Part shown: in pieces, positions 39,684 through 48,407 of the stretch
How the letters are laid out: each line of letters opens with the position of its first letter
Numbering within the stretch: the first letter of the stretch is position 1
Origin: Novosphingobium sp. PC22D
GTDB taxonomy: Bacteria > Pseudomonadota > Alphaproteobacteria > Sphingomonadales > Sphingomonadaceae
Direction: 5' to 3'
DNA: 64,000 nucleotides
Assembly: GCF_002556635.1 (NCBI RefSeq)
Contig: NZ_MWMO01000019.1
Location: forward strand, 16,833-80,832
Position numbers and translations under genes: made by a program
The notes under the pieces: generated by a model
What the model was told of the DNA's origin: nothing
Databases searched by the model: none
The model's input: only the letters and a program-made list of their open reading frames with translations

Positions 39684-41318
39684 CTATGACCCTTCGGCTT
39701 CGACCAGCGCCTTGATCTCGGCCCGCAGCAGGTCCTTGCGGATCTTGCCCGAGGCGGTCGCGGGAAGTTCGTCGCGGAACTCGAAGCGCTCGGGGATCTT
39801 CTGCCTGGCAAGGCCGCTCGCTTCGACGTACCCGACGAGCTGCGCCGCGTCGCGCGTCTCGCCACTCGGCACGATATAGGCGCACACACCTTCGCCGAGC
39901 CGCGCATGGGGCATCGCCACGACCGCCGCCGTGCCGACGTCGGGATGGCCGTGGAGCACGTCCTCGATCTCCTTGGCCGACAGGTTCTCGCCGCCCCGGA
40001 TGATCAGGTCCTTCTTGCGCCCGGTGATCGTGATCGCGCCTTCGGGCGAGAGCACGCCGAGGTCGCCGGTCCGGAAATAGCCCTCCGCGGTGATCGCCTC
40101 GCGCGTCTGGCCGGCATCGGCATAACCCAGCATCATCGCCGGGCCGCGCACCAGGATCTCGCCTTCCGAGCCGAGGGGAAGCGCGTTGTCGTCGGCATCG
40201 ACGATACGCACGTCGTAATCGACCACCTTGCCGTCGGTCGTGGCGGCGAGGCGCTCGTCCCGAGGCCAGCCAAAGCTGACGAGCGGGACCTCGGAGGCGC
40301 CGAACACGCGGAAAGCCTTGCAGGCGTCGAAGGCACTGTTGGCCTCCGGGATCAGGTCGTTGGGAACCGCCGCGCCGCCGCAGGCGAAGAAGCGCAGGCC
40401 GGGCAGGCGCTGCCCCGCCGCGCGGGCCGCCGCCGCGAGCTCGACGAGGAACGGCGTGGCCGCGATCGTGGCGACGACCGCGTAGCGGTCTATCAGCGCG
40501 ATCGCGTCCGCCGCGCTCCAGCTCTCCATCAGGATCGTGCGCGTTCCCACGCACAGCGGCGCCTCGAGACCGTTCGCGTAGCCCGAGATGTGCGTGACCG
40601 GCGAGGGCATCAGCAGCGGCTCGCCCGAGAGCAGTCCCCAGAACCGGTAGCTTGCGCCCAGTATCCGCGGCATCGCCACATGCGAATGGAGCACCCCCTT
40701 GGGCCGCCCGGTGGTGCCCGAGGTATAGAGCACCATCTTCACTCCGAACGGATCGACGCGGGGCCGCGCGAAGCCGCGACCGCGCCCTTGCGCGACCAGC
40801 GCGGCATAATCGTCCGCACCCGCGCCGCGCACGGTAAAGACATGGGCAAGTTCGGGCAGACGCTCGCGCAGTCGGCGCGCCATCGCGCCGAAATCGAACT
40901 TGCGGAAGGTCCCCGCGACGAAGATGGCACGGGCGCCGCAATCCTCGAGCATCAGCGAGACTTCATGGTCGCGGTAGATCGGCACGATCGGGTTGATCAC
41001 GAAGCCCGACATCGCGGCCGCCAGATTGATCACGATCGTCTCGCGCCAGTTCGGCACCTGGAACGCGATCACGTCGCCGGGACGCAGCCCCCGCTCATGC
41101 AGCGCGGCGCTGAGCGCCTCCGCCTCGGCCACGATCTCGGCGCGGGTGAACATGGCATCGCGATCGACAAGCGCCACGAAATCGGGATCGGCCTCGGCGA
41201 GTTCGTCGGCGTGCTGGGCCAGCGTTCGCTCGTCGAAAGCGCCGCCTTCGATCCACTCCGCCAGATGGCGCGGCGGCTCTTTGAGAAGAGATTGCGGGCG
41301 GGTCGCGGAGATAGCCAT
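39684..41318 (-). CDS. AMP-dependent acyl-CoA synthetase/ligase
   Basis: Activates a carboxylic acid to its CoA thioester through an acyl-AMP. 544 residues from MAISATRPQSLLKEPPRHLA. Motifs: P-loop YTSGTTGRPKGVLHSH, GYANGLEAP, FGASEVPLVSFG, hinge YFRTGDLGVLSPEG, GRKKDLIIRGGENLSAKEIE, and the catalytic Lys in ATASGKIRKDLLR. Resembles cyclohexanecarboxylate/medium-chain CoA ligases; substrate not decidable. Confidence 0.92.
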   Translation of the reverse strand: MAISATRPQSLLKEPPRHLAEWIEGGAFDERTLAQHADELAEADPDFVALVDRDAMFTRAEIVAEAEALSAALHERGLRPGDVIAFQVPNWRETIVINLAAAMSGFVINPIVPIYRDHEVSLMLEDCGARAIFVAGTFRKFDFGAMARRLRERLPELAHVFTVRGAGADDYAALVAQGRGRGFARPRVDPFGVKMVLYTSGTTGRPKGVLHSHVAMPRILGASYRFWGLLSGEPLLMPSPVTHISGYANGLEAPLCVGTRTILMESWSAADAIALIDRYAVVATIAATPFLVELAAAARAAGQRLPGLRFFACGGAAVPNDLIPEANSAFDACKAFRVFGASEVPLVSFGWPRDERLAATTDGKVVDYDVRIVDADDNALPLGSEGEILVRGPAMMLGYADAGQTREAITAEGYFRTGDLGVLSPEGAITITGRKKDLIIRGGENLSAKEIEDVLHGHPDVGTAAVVAMPHARLGEGVCAYIVPSGETRDAAQLVGYVEASGLARQKIPERFEFRDELPATASGKIRKDLLRAEIKALVEAEGS

Positions 41319-41707
41319 TGTCACGCAATGCGCCCGCGCGAGCGTCCGTCCAACTGTTCAATGTACCAATATCGCGGGGCCCGGGTCCGCCATCGGCCCG
41401 GGCCATCGCTAGCTGGCAGACCAATCCCGAGGTATTCTCACTTGGTGGTCAATGGCCCCGCGGACCGGTGGCAGGCGGCCCGACGCGAACGGATTCATCC
41501 TCTCGAATTCCGACAACATTATGCACGTCCTCGTTGCGCTCGGCGCCGAGGTCTAGACGACGCGCCGCTGGATCTTCGTGCTCAAGGCCCCGGTCTGACG
41601 GGGCTTCCGAGTCGGGGCACGTCGGCGCCCGCCCTCACCTGATCACTTTTCCATTCGGTGCATGTGCTCCGACGACACCGTCCGACGGCACCTCGTCTGC
41701 CGATAGG
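41319..41707. other. Stretch with no recognisable gene
   Basis: A + frame from ATG 41452 (MAPRTGGRRPDANGFILSNS) meets TAG at 41554 and continues as TTRRWIFVLKAPV; it may be a fragment, but no family is recognised. The region separates an intact ligase from a chimeric pseudogene and is likely recombination debris. Confidence 0.4.
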
Positions 41708-42481
41708 CTACGCGCCTGCGGCCCCCATGGCCTTCGGGTCGGTCCCGATCTCTGCCCTGACGGCTCCCTTCAATATCTTTCCGTCGGGTGAGAGAGGAAG
41801 CGCCGTGCGGATTTCCAGGCGTTCGGGCAGCTTTTCCTTGGAAAGCCCCTGGTCCAGCAGATACGCCTTCATCGTCTCCATGTCGAAATTGGCATCCGGA
41901 TAGGGCTCGACAACCGCGCAGGCGCGCTCTCCGAACACACGATCCGGATAGCCGACCACCACCACCCGGCAATGCGCCATGCTTTCCGCCATCGCATACA
42001 TGCGCAGCACCTCGACACCCAGTTCCTCGCGCGTCTGTTCGATCAGTTCCTCGGTCATGAAACCGCCGCCCACGGTGAAGGGCGCGGACATGCCATACCC
42101 TGCATCCGCAAGAACGCAGCCGAAGCTCACACCTCCCGCATGGATCCGGTCGATCTCGGCCAGCGCGATCTCGGGCTTGGTCCTGTAGGCAATCCGCTCG
42201 GGTATCTCTCCCCGGTTCAACGTCAAACCGTAGAAGAACCGCAACGCGCAAACAGTCTGGTTCAGCGACGGCCAGGATATCCCCTGCGGCACGAGATAGA
42301 CCTGAAAAGCACGGACATCCTCGAGCCCGAGCCGATCTGGCGAGCGCCCGAAATAGCGGCTGAACTTGGTGACGGCGTGCAAATACGACCGTTGCGTCGC
42401 GAGCGACAGGTTGCGCAGCCTCATGTCGTCGATCATACGGCGGCGCAGCGGGCTCACCGCTGTCGTGGTGGTATCAGCCAT
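41708..42481 (-). pseudogene. In-frame chimera: integrase N-terminus + IS701 transposase piece + acyl-CoA ligase C-terminus
   Basis: One 257-codon open frame made of three unrelated pieces. Residues 8-99 (PLRRRMIDDMRLRNLSLATQ, FGRSPDRLGLEDV, TVCALRFFYGLTL) are the SAM-like N-terminal domain of a tyrosine recombinase. Residues 100-135 (RTKPEIALAEIDRI, FGCVLADAGYGMSAPF) match IS701-type DDE transposases. Residues 136-257 are an AMP-dependent ligase C-terminal region (FMTEELIEQTREELG, GERACAVVEPYP, LPERLEIRTALPLSPDGKIL) with an internal deletion near residue 170. No catalytic unit is complete, so a normal function is unlikely. Confidence 0.8.
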
Positions 42482-42831
42482 GGGATGGTCTCCGGGTCAG
42501 GGGTTGCTCTTCAGCAACCAAACCTTCCCATCAGGAGGCCATTCCAGCCAATACTCACGCCTCTCCCGCGTCAGCGGGTTCGTTCAATCCCGGAAACAAA
42601 ACCGTCAACACAAATCTGCCAAAGTAGTGCTAGGCGGTAAACTCATAAACGGCTTTGTGATGTGCGGGCGGGCGTGATTCAGGGTTTCCGCTGCGATGGA
42701 GGCTTGATGGCGCGGCGGGAATGGGCGCCCGCCCCCTAGGCGGCGGCGCGCATCGGACTTATGCCACCCTGGGCGCTCCGATCGGAGCGGGGCGGGTCGC
42801 AGGGCCCTTGAGAAAGGAGCCGGGGCAGGAC
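42482..42831. other. Non-coding stretch before the glycan cluster
   Basis: Contains a small perfect hairpin GGTTGCT-CTTC-AGCAACC at 42502-42519 just upstream of the chimeric integrase start, and an in-frame upstream extension of the flippase that lacks family similarity. AAAGGAG at 42813 is the likely ribosome-binding region of the flippase. Nothing else seen. Confidence 0.45.
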
Positions 42832-44133
42832 ATGGCGCGAGCCGATCGCACGCTGATCGCCGGGTGGCTCAAGCTCGTCAGCACCAACGGACTGTCGGGC
42901 GTTCTCCAGTTCCTCGCGCTCGCCATCGCCGCGCGCGCGCTCGAAGTTCCCGCGCTCGGCGCGATCGCGCTCATCCAGGCCTACGTCAAAGTGATCGACG
43001 GCCTGTTCAACTTCCAGTCCGTCAACGTCCTCACCCGATTTCTCGCCGAGGCCGAGCACGAGGACAACCGCGACCGCTTCTGCGGGCTGATCAAGGCCGG
43101 CTTCCTCGTCGACGGGGCGACCGCACTGCTCGCCACGCTGGTCGCGCTGGTCCTGCTCCCCTTTGCGGGGCCGCTTGCGGGCATCTCGTTGGACTGGTTC
43201 GGGCCCGCCGCGATCTACGCCGCGGTGATCCTGACGCGCACTTTCGGCGTGAGCGAGGCGGTGCTGCGCTGCTTCGACCAGTTCTGGTCGATCGGCCTTC
43301 GCCCCAGCGGCCAGGCCGTACTGCTGTTCATCGGCTCGCTGGTCGCCTGGACGCTCGGTGCGGGGGCGCAGACGTTCCTCTACGTCTGGCTGGGCAGCGA
43401 GGTGGTGGCCAACCTCGGCTTCATCGGCTGGAGCATCCTCGTCCTACGGCGGCGCGGCTACACCAAGCTCAGGCACGCCGACGCGGCGGGCGCGATCGCC
43501 CGGTCGGAGCGCTTCTGGCCGCTGCTCTGGCAAACCAACGTGACCTTCGGCATCCGCCTGCTCAGCCAGGACGCCGACGTGCTGATCGCGGGCGGTGTGC
43601 TCGGCCCCGCCGCAGCCGGCCTGCTGCGCGCAGCGAAGAGCGTGGCGGCAGTCGTGACCCAGCTCGGCCGGCCGCTCCAGCAAGTCGCGAGCGCGCCGAT
43701 CTCGCGGCTCTCGGCCCAGGGCCAAACCATTGAGATGATCCGTTATGCGGCGAAGATCGGGCTGGCAGCGGGCGCCGCCTCCGCCTTGCTCGGCGTGGCG
43801 GCGATCTTCCTCGGTGCCTTCGGCCTGCGGCTGCTGTTCGGTCCGGACTTCGCCGAGGCTGCGCCGACGCTGGTGATCCTGCTGTTCGCCGCAGCGGTAC
43901 TGATGTCGGGCGTGACGCAGCTTCCGCTCACCATCGCGCTGGGCGAATCGGGCCTGTTCCTGCGCTCGATCATCTACGGGACGATCGTGTTCTATCTCGT
44001 GGTCGCGCTGCTGCTCGGCGCGCTCGGAATTGCGGGGATCGCGCTGGCCCAGCTCGCGTTCAACGTGACCGCGCAGCTCGTGTGCTGGCTAGGCGTCTGG
44101 CGCAGGCGCATACCTGCCGCGATCGAGGCTTGA
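42832..44133 (+). CDS. Polysaccharide flippase (Wzx/MATE-like, oligosaccharide export)
   Basis: 433 residues, about 12-14 membrane helices (SGVLQFLALAIAARALEVPA, ATALLATLVALVLLPFAGPL, GLAAGAASALLGVAAIFLGA). Family: polysaccharide biosynthesis proteins that flip undecaprenyl-linked oligosaccharide across the inner membrane. Start at MARADRTLIAGWLKLV. First gene of a cluster with several glycosyltransferases. Confidence 0.85.
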   Translation: MARADRTLIAGWLKLVSTNGLSGVLQFLALAIAARALEVPALGAIALIQAYVKVIDGLFNFQSVNVLTRFLAEAEHEDNRDRFCGLIKAGFLVDGATALLATLVALVLLPFAGPLAGISLDWFGPAAIYAAVILTRTFGVSEAVLRCFDQFWSIGLRPSGQAVLLFIGSLVAWTLGAGAQTFLYVWLGSEVVANLGFIGWSILVLRRRGYTKLRHADAAGAIARSERFWPLLWQTNVTFGIRLLSQDADVLIAGGVLGPAAAGLLRAAKSVAAVVTQLGRPLQQVASAPISRLSAQGQTIEMIRYAAKIGLAAGAASALLGVAAIFLGAFGLRLLFGPDFAEAAPTLVILLFAAAVLMSGVTQLPLTIALGESGLFLRSIIYGTIVFYLVVALLLGALGIAGIALAQLAFNVTAQLVCWLGVWRRRIPAAIEA

Positions 44134-44144
44134 AACGGGCCGCG

Positions 44145-44951
44145 CTAGCCATTCGGCGCAGCCGCAGACGGCTTGCGCACTATCCCGTCGAAGTGCTGCG
44201 AGGCCGAACGAATCAGGTCGCGCGCCTTGCGCTTCAATCGGCGCAGGCCATGCTCGGCTTCGAACATAGTGTAGTAAGCGGGGTGCACCAGGTCGAGATA
44301 GACCGGCGCACGCAGCCCCGCGCCAGCGAGCGCGGTCGCGGCCGGCGATCCCTCGCGCACATAGAGCAGGATGTTCTGGCGATACCACCAGGCAACCTGG
44401 TCATCGTCCCAGACGAGCGGACGGATCGCATCGTGCGCCTGATAGCCCTGCGCGGCGAAGTGCCCCGCCCAGTAGCTCTGCCACTGCTCGTTGACATGGC
44501 CCGTGCCCCCCTGGCCCGGGATCGCGGCCGAGAACAGCACGACGTCGCCCAGCGCGCACAAGTCCGCGACGAAGCCCGGTGCGCGCGCGGCGTTCAAGTG
44601 CTCGGCCACTTCGAGCGAGATCACGAGGTCATAACGCCGCGTATCCGCGACGGGTTCGTGGAGATCGCCGAACCGGATGAGCCCGCGCTCAACGACGAGC
44701 TCGACCGCCTCGCCCCACGGCCCCTCGAAGCCCTGCACGCACCCGGCCCCCAGATCGCGCGCGGCGGCGAGCCAGGTGCCCACGCCGCAACCGACGTCGC
44801 AGACGCTGTCCATCGCGGTCCAGCGCGCGAACTGGCCGAGGATCGTCTCGGCCGTCAGGCGCGTGCGCGCATCGCGATCCGCGTGGAATTCCTGGCTATA
44901 GAGCTTGCCCGGCGATTTGGAACGTCGTTGCATTGCTTCAACTTTTCGCAT
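44145..44951 (-). CDS. SAM-dependent class I methyltransferase
   Basis: 268 residues. SAM-binding motif I SVCDVGCGVGTWLAAARDLG, followed by FEGPWGEAVELV, motif with DLVISLEVAEHLN. Probably methylates a sugar or terminal residue of the surface glycan, by context. ATG at 44951 or 44933 (MQRRSKSPGKLYSQ); the latter avoids a charged leader. Divergent from the next gene. Confidence 0.85.
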   Translation of the reverse strand: MRKVEAMQRRSKSPGKLYSQEFHADRDARTRLTAETILGQFARWTAMDSVCDVGCGVGTWLAAARDLGAGCVQGFEGPWGEAVELVVERGLIRFGDLHEPVADTRRYDLVISLEVAEHLNAARAPGFVADLCALGDVVLFSAAIPGQGGTGHVNEQWQSYWAGHFAAQGYQAHDAIRPLVWDDDQVAWWYRQNILLYVREGSPAATALAGAGLRAPVYLDLVHPAYYTMFEAEHGLRRLKRKARDLIRSASQHFDGIVRKPSAAAPNG

Positions 44952-44971
44952 CTATAGAGCTGCACTTGGTT

Positions 44972-46237
44972 ATGCCTAACAATTCCTTCGCCTCTATCGC
45001 AGGAGCGGTTCCCAAGCCGTTAAGACGGCTCGCGCGCACCCGGATCATCCCGCCCGCGCTCAGGTTCTGGCGGCGGATCTCGGGCGCCACGCCCTCGGCG
45101 GTCGAAGCGCAGCGCTTTCGCGTGCCCGGCCACGAGACGTTCATGGGCTACTACGACATCGCGCCAGTGAGCGCGGACAGCGCCGCGCTGCTCGCCCATG
45201 TCGCCGAGGCTGCACGCCGCCCGGCCCGCGCGGACGACATGGCAAAGGTCGGCTTTTTCACGCTCGACGACGGCCGCTTCGTCGAACTGGCGCGCACCAC
45301 GCTGTGGTGCTGGCAACTCGGCGCGCGGCTTTGCTGGTGGCCCGGGAATGACTGGACGCTCGCCTTCAACGCGCTGCACAAGGGCCGGCCCTGCTTCGTC
45401 GCCGCACGCGAGGGCGCGACCAGCGAAACATTGTGCGACGGCCCGGTGTTCGACCTCGCGCGCGACGGGCGGACCGGCATCGCGCTCAACTTCGGCCGGC
45501 TGGCGAAAGCGCGGCCCGGCTACGGCTTTCCGGCCATCGCCGATCCCTTCGCGGACGAACTCCTGCCGAGCCGCGACGGGGTGACGCTGGTCGATCTCGT
45601 GAGCGGGCGGCAGGACCTGCTCTACCCGCTTTCCGACTTCGCCGCGCTCGCCGGGGAGGACCGGCCGGGCGCGTTCCATTACCTCAACGCCGCCGCGCTC
45701 AGCCCCGCCGGCACGCGCTTCAGCGTGCTGCACAAGCGCATGCACTCTGCGAACGATCCGTCGCGCTGGGACGTCCAGGCGGTGGTCGGCGAGACCGATG
45801 GCTCGAAGCTGCGCCGCGTCGCGCTGCCCGGCAGCGCCTCGCACTACTGGTGGCTCGACGAGGCGCGGATCGCCTATACCACCGCCTCGCGTGCAGGCCA
45901 TTGCTACTGGCTATACGACGTCGCGACCGAGGCGGTGACAGCGCTGCTCGAAAGCGCGCCGCTGATCGACGGGCACCCGAGCCGCAGCCCTGTCGGCAGC
46001 ACCTGGCTCACCGATACTTATCCCGATCTCTACGGCGAGCAGACGCTCTACCTCTTCGGCGAGGAACCTGGCGCGCGGCAGCGGATCGGCGCGCTCGCGG
46101 CCGATCCGCGCTATGTCGACGAATGGCGCTGCGACCTCCATCCGCGCTGGTCTCCCGATGGCCGCGCGGTCTACGTCGATTCCACGCACGAGGGCTTCCG
46201 CGCGATCTATCGGATAGACGCAGGCCCGCGCTTGTGA
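44972..46237 (+). CDS. Beta-propeller (PD40/TolB-like) protein of glycan cluster
   Basis: 421 residues from MPNNSFASIAGAVPKP. Repeated blades contain PD40-like strings (NAAALSPAGTRFSVLHKRMH; HYWWLDEARIAYTTAS; DLHPRWSPDGRAVYVDSTHE). No signal peptide. Proteins of this type lie in lipopolysaccharide/exopolysaccharide clusters; role unknown. Stop overlaps the next glycosyltransferase start (GTGA), so co-translated. Confidence 0.75.
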   Translation: MPNNSFASIAGAVPKPLRRLARTRIIPPALRFWRRISGATPSAVEAQRFRVPGHETFMGYYDIAPVSADSAALLAHVAEAARRPARADDMAKVGFFTLDDGRFVELARTTLWCWQLGARLCWWPGNDWTLAFNALHKGRPCFVAAREGATSETLCDGPVFDLARDGRTGIALNFGRLAKARPGYGFPAIADPFADELLPSRDGVTLVDLVSGRQDLLYPLSDFAALAGEDRPGAFHYLNAAALSPAGTRFSVLHKRMHSANDPSRWDVQAVVGETDGSKLRRVALPGSASHYWWLDEARIAYTTASRAGHCYWLYDVATEAVTALLESAPLIDGHPSRSPVGSTWLTDTYPDLYGEQTLYLFGEEPGARQRIGALAADPRYVDEWRCDLHPRWSPDGRAVYVDSTHEGFRAIYRIDAGPRL

Positions 46238-47280
46238 GCCCGCGCGTCAGCGTCCTCATGGCGGTGCACGACGGCGAGCCGTTCTTGCACGAGACCTTGC
46301 GCAGCGTGGCCGCGCAGAGCCTGTCCGATTTCGAATTCGTGGTGGTCGACGATGCCTCGAGCGACGCCACGCTCGCGATCCTCGCGCAGGCCGCCGCGAC
46401 CGACCCGCGCCTGCGCATCATCCAGCAGGACCGGAACCTCGGCCTCACGCGCGCACTCAACCTGGGCCTGCGCGCGGCGACGGCGCCTTACGTCGCGCGC
46501 ATCGACGCGGACGACACGTTCCTGCCCGAAAGGCTCGAGCGGCAGTTGTGCTTCCTCGAGGACAACCGGGACCACGTCGCCGTCGCCTGCGGGCATCACC
46601 TCGTCGACGGGTCGGGCCAGATCCTTGCGACCACGCGCGAGCCGCTGGATGACTGGCAGGTCCGCTGGCTCGGCGGGTTCAACCCGCCCGCGCCGCATCC
46701 GACATATTTCTTCCGGCGCCTGCGCGACGACGGCACAGCGAACCTCTACGACGAGAGCTTCCGCACCGCGCAGGACTTCGACTTCTGGTCGCGGCTCGCG
46801 CTCCAGGGCAGGACCGCGGTGTTGCCCGAGGTGCTCGTGCGATACCGCCGCCACGCGGGCGCGATCACGGTCACCAAGCGCCGCGAGCAGGCCGCCAACT
46901 GCCGCAGGACCGGCGAGGCGAACCTCGCGCGCCGCCTGCCCGCCGCGCTGGTCGAACAATTGCAGCCGCTGCTCGCGCTGTTCGCCTACGAAGCCGCGGC
47001 GGACCGGACGACGATCCGCGCCGCGGTCGCCGGGTGCGATGCCATGCTCGCGCACGACCTCGCACAGGCACCGAGCGCCTTCCATCGCAATTGGGTGCGT
47101 CGGACCGCGGCGGGACTGCTCGCCGACGCGGTGCTCTCGCGCGGATCGGGGCTGCGCAACCCGAGCGCGACCGCCGCGTTCCTCTATCACGCGCGCGGCC
47201 ACCTCGCCCCGCTCATGCGCGCGGTGGCAGGTAATCCGGGGAGGGCGCGCAAGGTCCTGCGCAACATCGGCCGATTCTGA
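46234..47280 (+). CDS. Glycosyltransferase family 2
   Basis: 348 residues from GTG 46234 (MSPRVSVLMAVHDGEPFLHE). GT-A fold: VVVDDASSDATL, then DADD metal motif in VARIDADDTFLPERL, and acceptor region RTAQDFDFWSRLAL. Probably adds one sugar to the cluster's glycan. Ends 5 bases before the convergent GT4. Confidence 0.9.
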   Translation: MSPRVSVLMAVHDGEPFLHETLRSVAAQSLSDFEFVVVDDASSDATLAILAQAAATDPRLRIIQQDRNLGLTRALNLGLRAATAPYVARIDADDTFLPERLERQLCFLEDNRDHVAVACGHHLVDGSGQILATTREPLDDWQVRWLGGFNPPAPHPTYFFRRLRDDGTANLYDESFRTAQDFDFWSRLALQGRTAVLPEVLVRYRRHAGAITVTKRREQAANCRRTGEANLARRLPAALVEQLQPLLALFAYEAAADRTTIRAAVAGCDAMLAHDLAQAPSAFHRNWVRRTAAGLLADAVLSRGSGLRNPSATAAFLYHARGHLAPLMRAVAGNPGRARKVLRNIGRF

Positions 47281-47285
47281 TGCGG

Positions 47286-48407
47286 TCAGAGGCGCTCGGC
47301 GAACACCACGATCTGCGCCGTGAAGTCTTTCCAGCCCTCACCGGGGTTTGGAGCATGCATGTGCGCGTGCATCGCCTGCGCGGCCTCGCGGTGCACCGGG
47401 CCGGAGAGCAGCGCGGCCAGCGCGGCCTCGTCGCCCGCCGGGAAGAGCCAGCCGTCCTCGCCCTCCTTGACGCATTCGCTCAGCCCGTCGACCGCGCTAG
47501 CGACGAGCGAGCGGCGGTAGTGGCGCGCGAGCGCGGCGACGCCCGATCCCGTCGCGGCGCGATAGGGCGCGAGCACCGCGTCGCAGCGCGCGAAGAGCTC
47601 GGCCGCCTCCTGGTCCGAGACATAGCGGTCGATGAGCTCGACGCGCACGCCTTCGCGCATTGTCCCGGCGAGGCTGCGAATGGCCTCGCCATCTTCCCAG
47701 ATCTCCCCCGCGATGGTTAGGCGCACGTCGCGCACCTCGGCGCGCACCAGGGCACGCAGCGCCAGGTCGACGCCCTTGTAGCACCGCACGAGGCCGAAGC
47801 AGAGCAGCTCGAGCGCATGCTCGCGCGGCAAAGCGCCGGTCGGCGCGGGATAGTCGTCGTACGCGGGATGCGGCAGGCAGAGCACCGGCTGGCGGTGCCC
47901 CGCCGTGCGCAACTGGTCGGCAACATGCTGAGAGTGCACGACGAAGCCGTCGGAGGCCGCGAGTTGCCAGTGAGAGACGCCCGCCTTCCACCGGCCGCCG
48001 TCGTGGTCGGCCGCGTTGTGGACCATCGTCACCACCCGGAGGCCTCGCGCGCGCAGATGCCGCGCCACCGTACCGAGCGCTGGCGCGACGAAGAAGGTCC
48101 AGGCCGGGATTATGGCGAGACCGCCGCGCGCGCTGACCCGCTCAGCCAGGCGCCGCCAGGTCAGCGGATTGAGCGTGTCGAGGCGGCGGTGCACTTTGGC
48201 GGCTCCGGGCACGACGTCGCGACGCGCCGGATCACGGTCGCTCTCGCCCGGGTAAAGCCAGCCCGGATAGAGCCGCGCGAAGCTCTCGACCGCGAGATCG
48301 ACCGGCGGGTCCTGCGCCAGCGCCTGCGCGACCGCGTCGCTGTGCCGCGCGATGCCCCCGCGAAAGGGCGCGACCGGCGCGATCAGGGTGACGGGCTTGC
48401 GCGTCAT
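47286..48407 (-). CDS. Glycosyltransferase family 4
   Basis: 373 residues from MTRKPVTLIAPVAPFRGGIA, a typical GT4 opening (FRGGIARHSDAVAQAL). GT-B fold: MVHNAADHDGGRW, SDGFVVHSQHVADQL, LLCFGLVRCYKGVDLAL, EIWEDGEAIRSLAG, then DAVLAPYRAATGSGVAALA. The EX7E motif is weaker than usual. Start overlaps the previous membrane gene's stop by 1 base (TGATG). Confidence 0.88.
   Translation of the reverse strand: MTRKPVTLIAPVAPFRGGIARHSDAVAQALAQDPPVDLAVESFARLYPGWLYPGESDRDPARRDVVPGAAKVHRRLDTLNPLTWRRLAERVSARGGLAIIPAWTFFVAPALGTVARHLRARGLRVVTMVHNAADHDGGRWKAGVSHWQLAASDGFVVHSQHVADQLRTAGHRQPVLCLPHPAYDDYPAPTGALPREHALELLCFGLVRCYKGVDLALRALVRAEVRDVRLTIAGEIWEDGEAIRSLAGTMREGVRVELIDRYVSDQEAAELFARCDAVLAPYRAATGSGVAALARHYRRSLVASAVDGLSECVKEGEDGWLFPAGDEAALAALLSGPVHREAAQAMHAHMHAPNPGEGWKDFTAQIVVFAERL

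Noticed and set aside
41708..42481. Genuine acyl-CoA ligase with an extra N-terminal domain
   Set aside because: The first half belongs to recombinase and transposase families, and the ATP-binding P-loop and hinge are missing.
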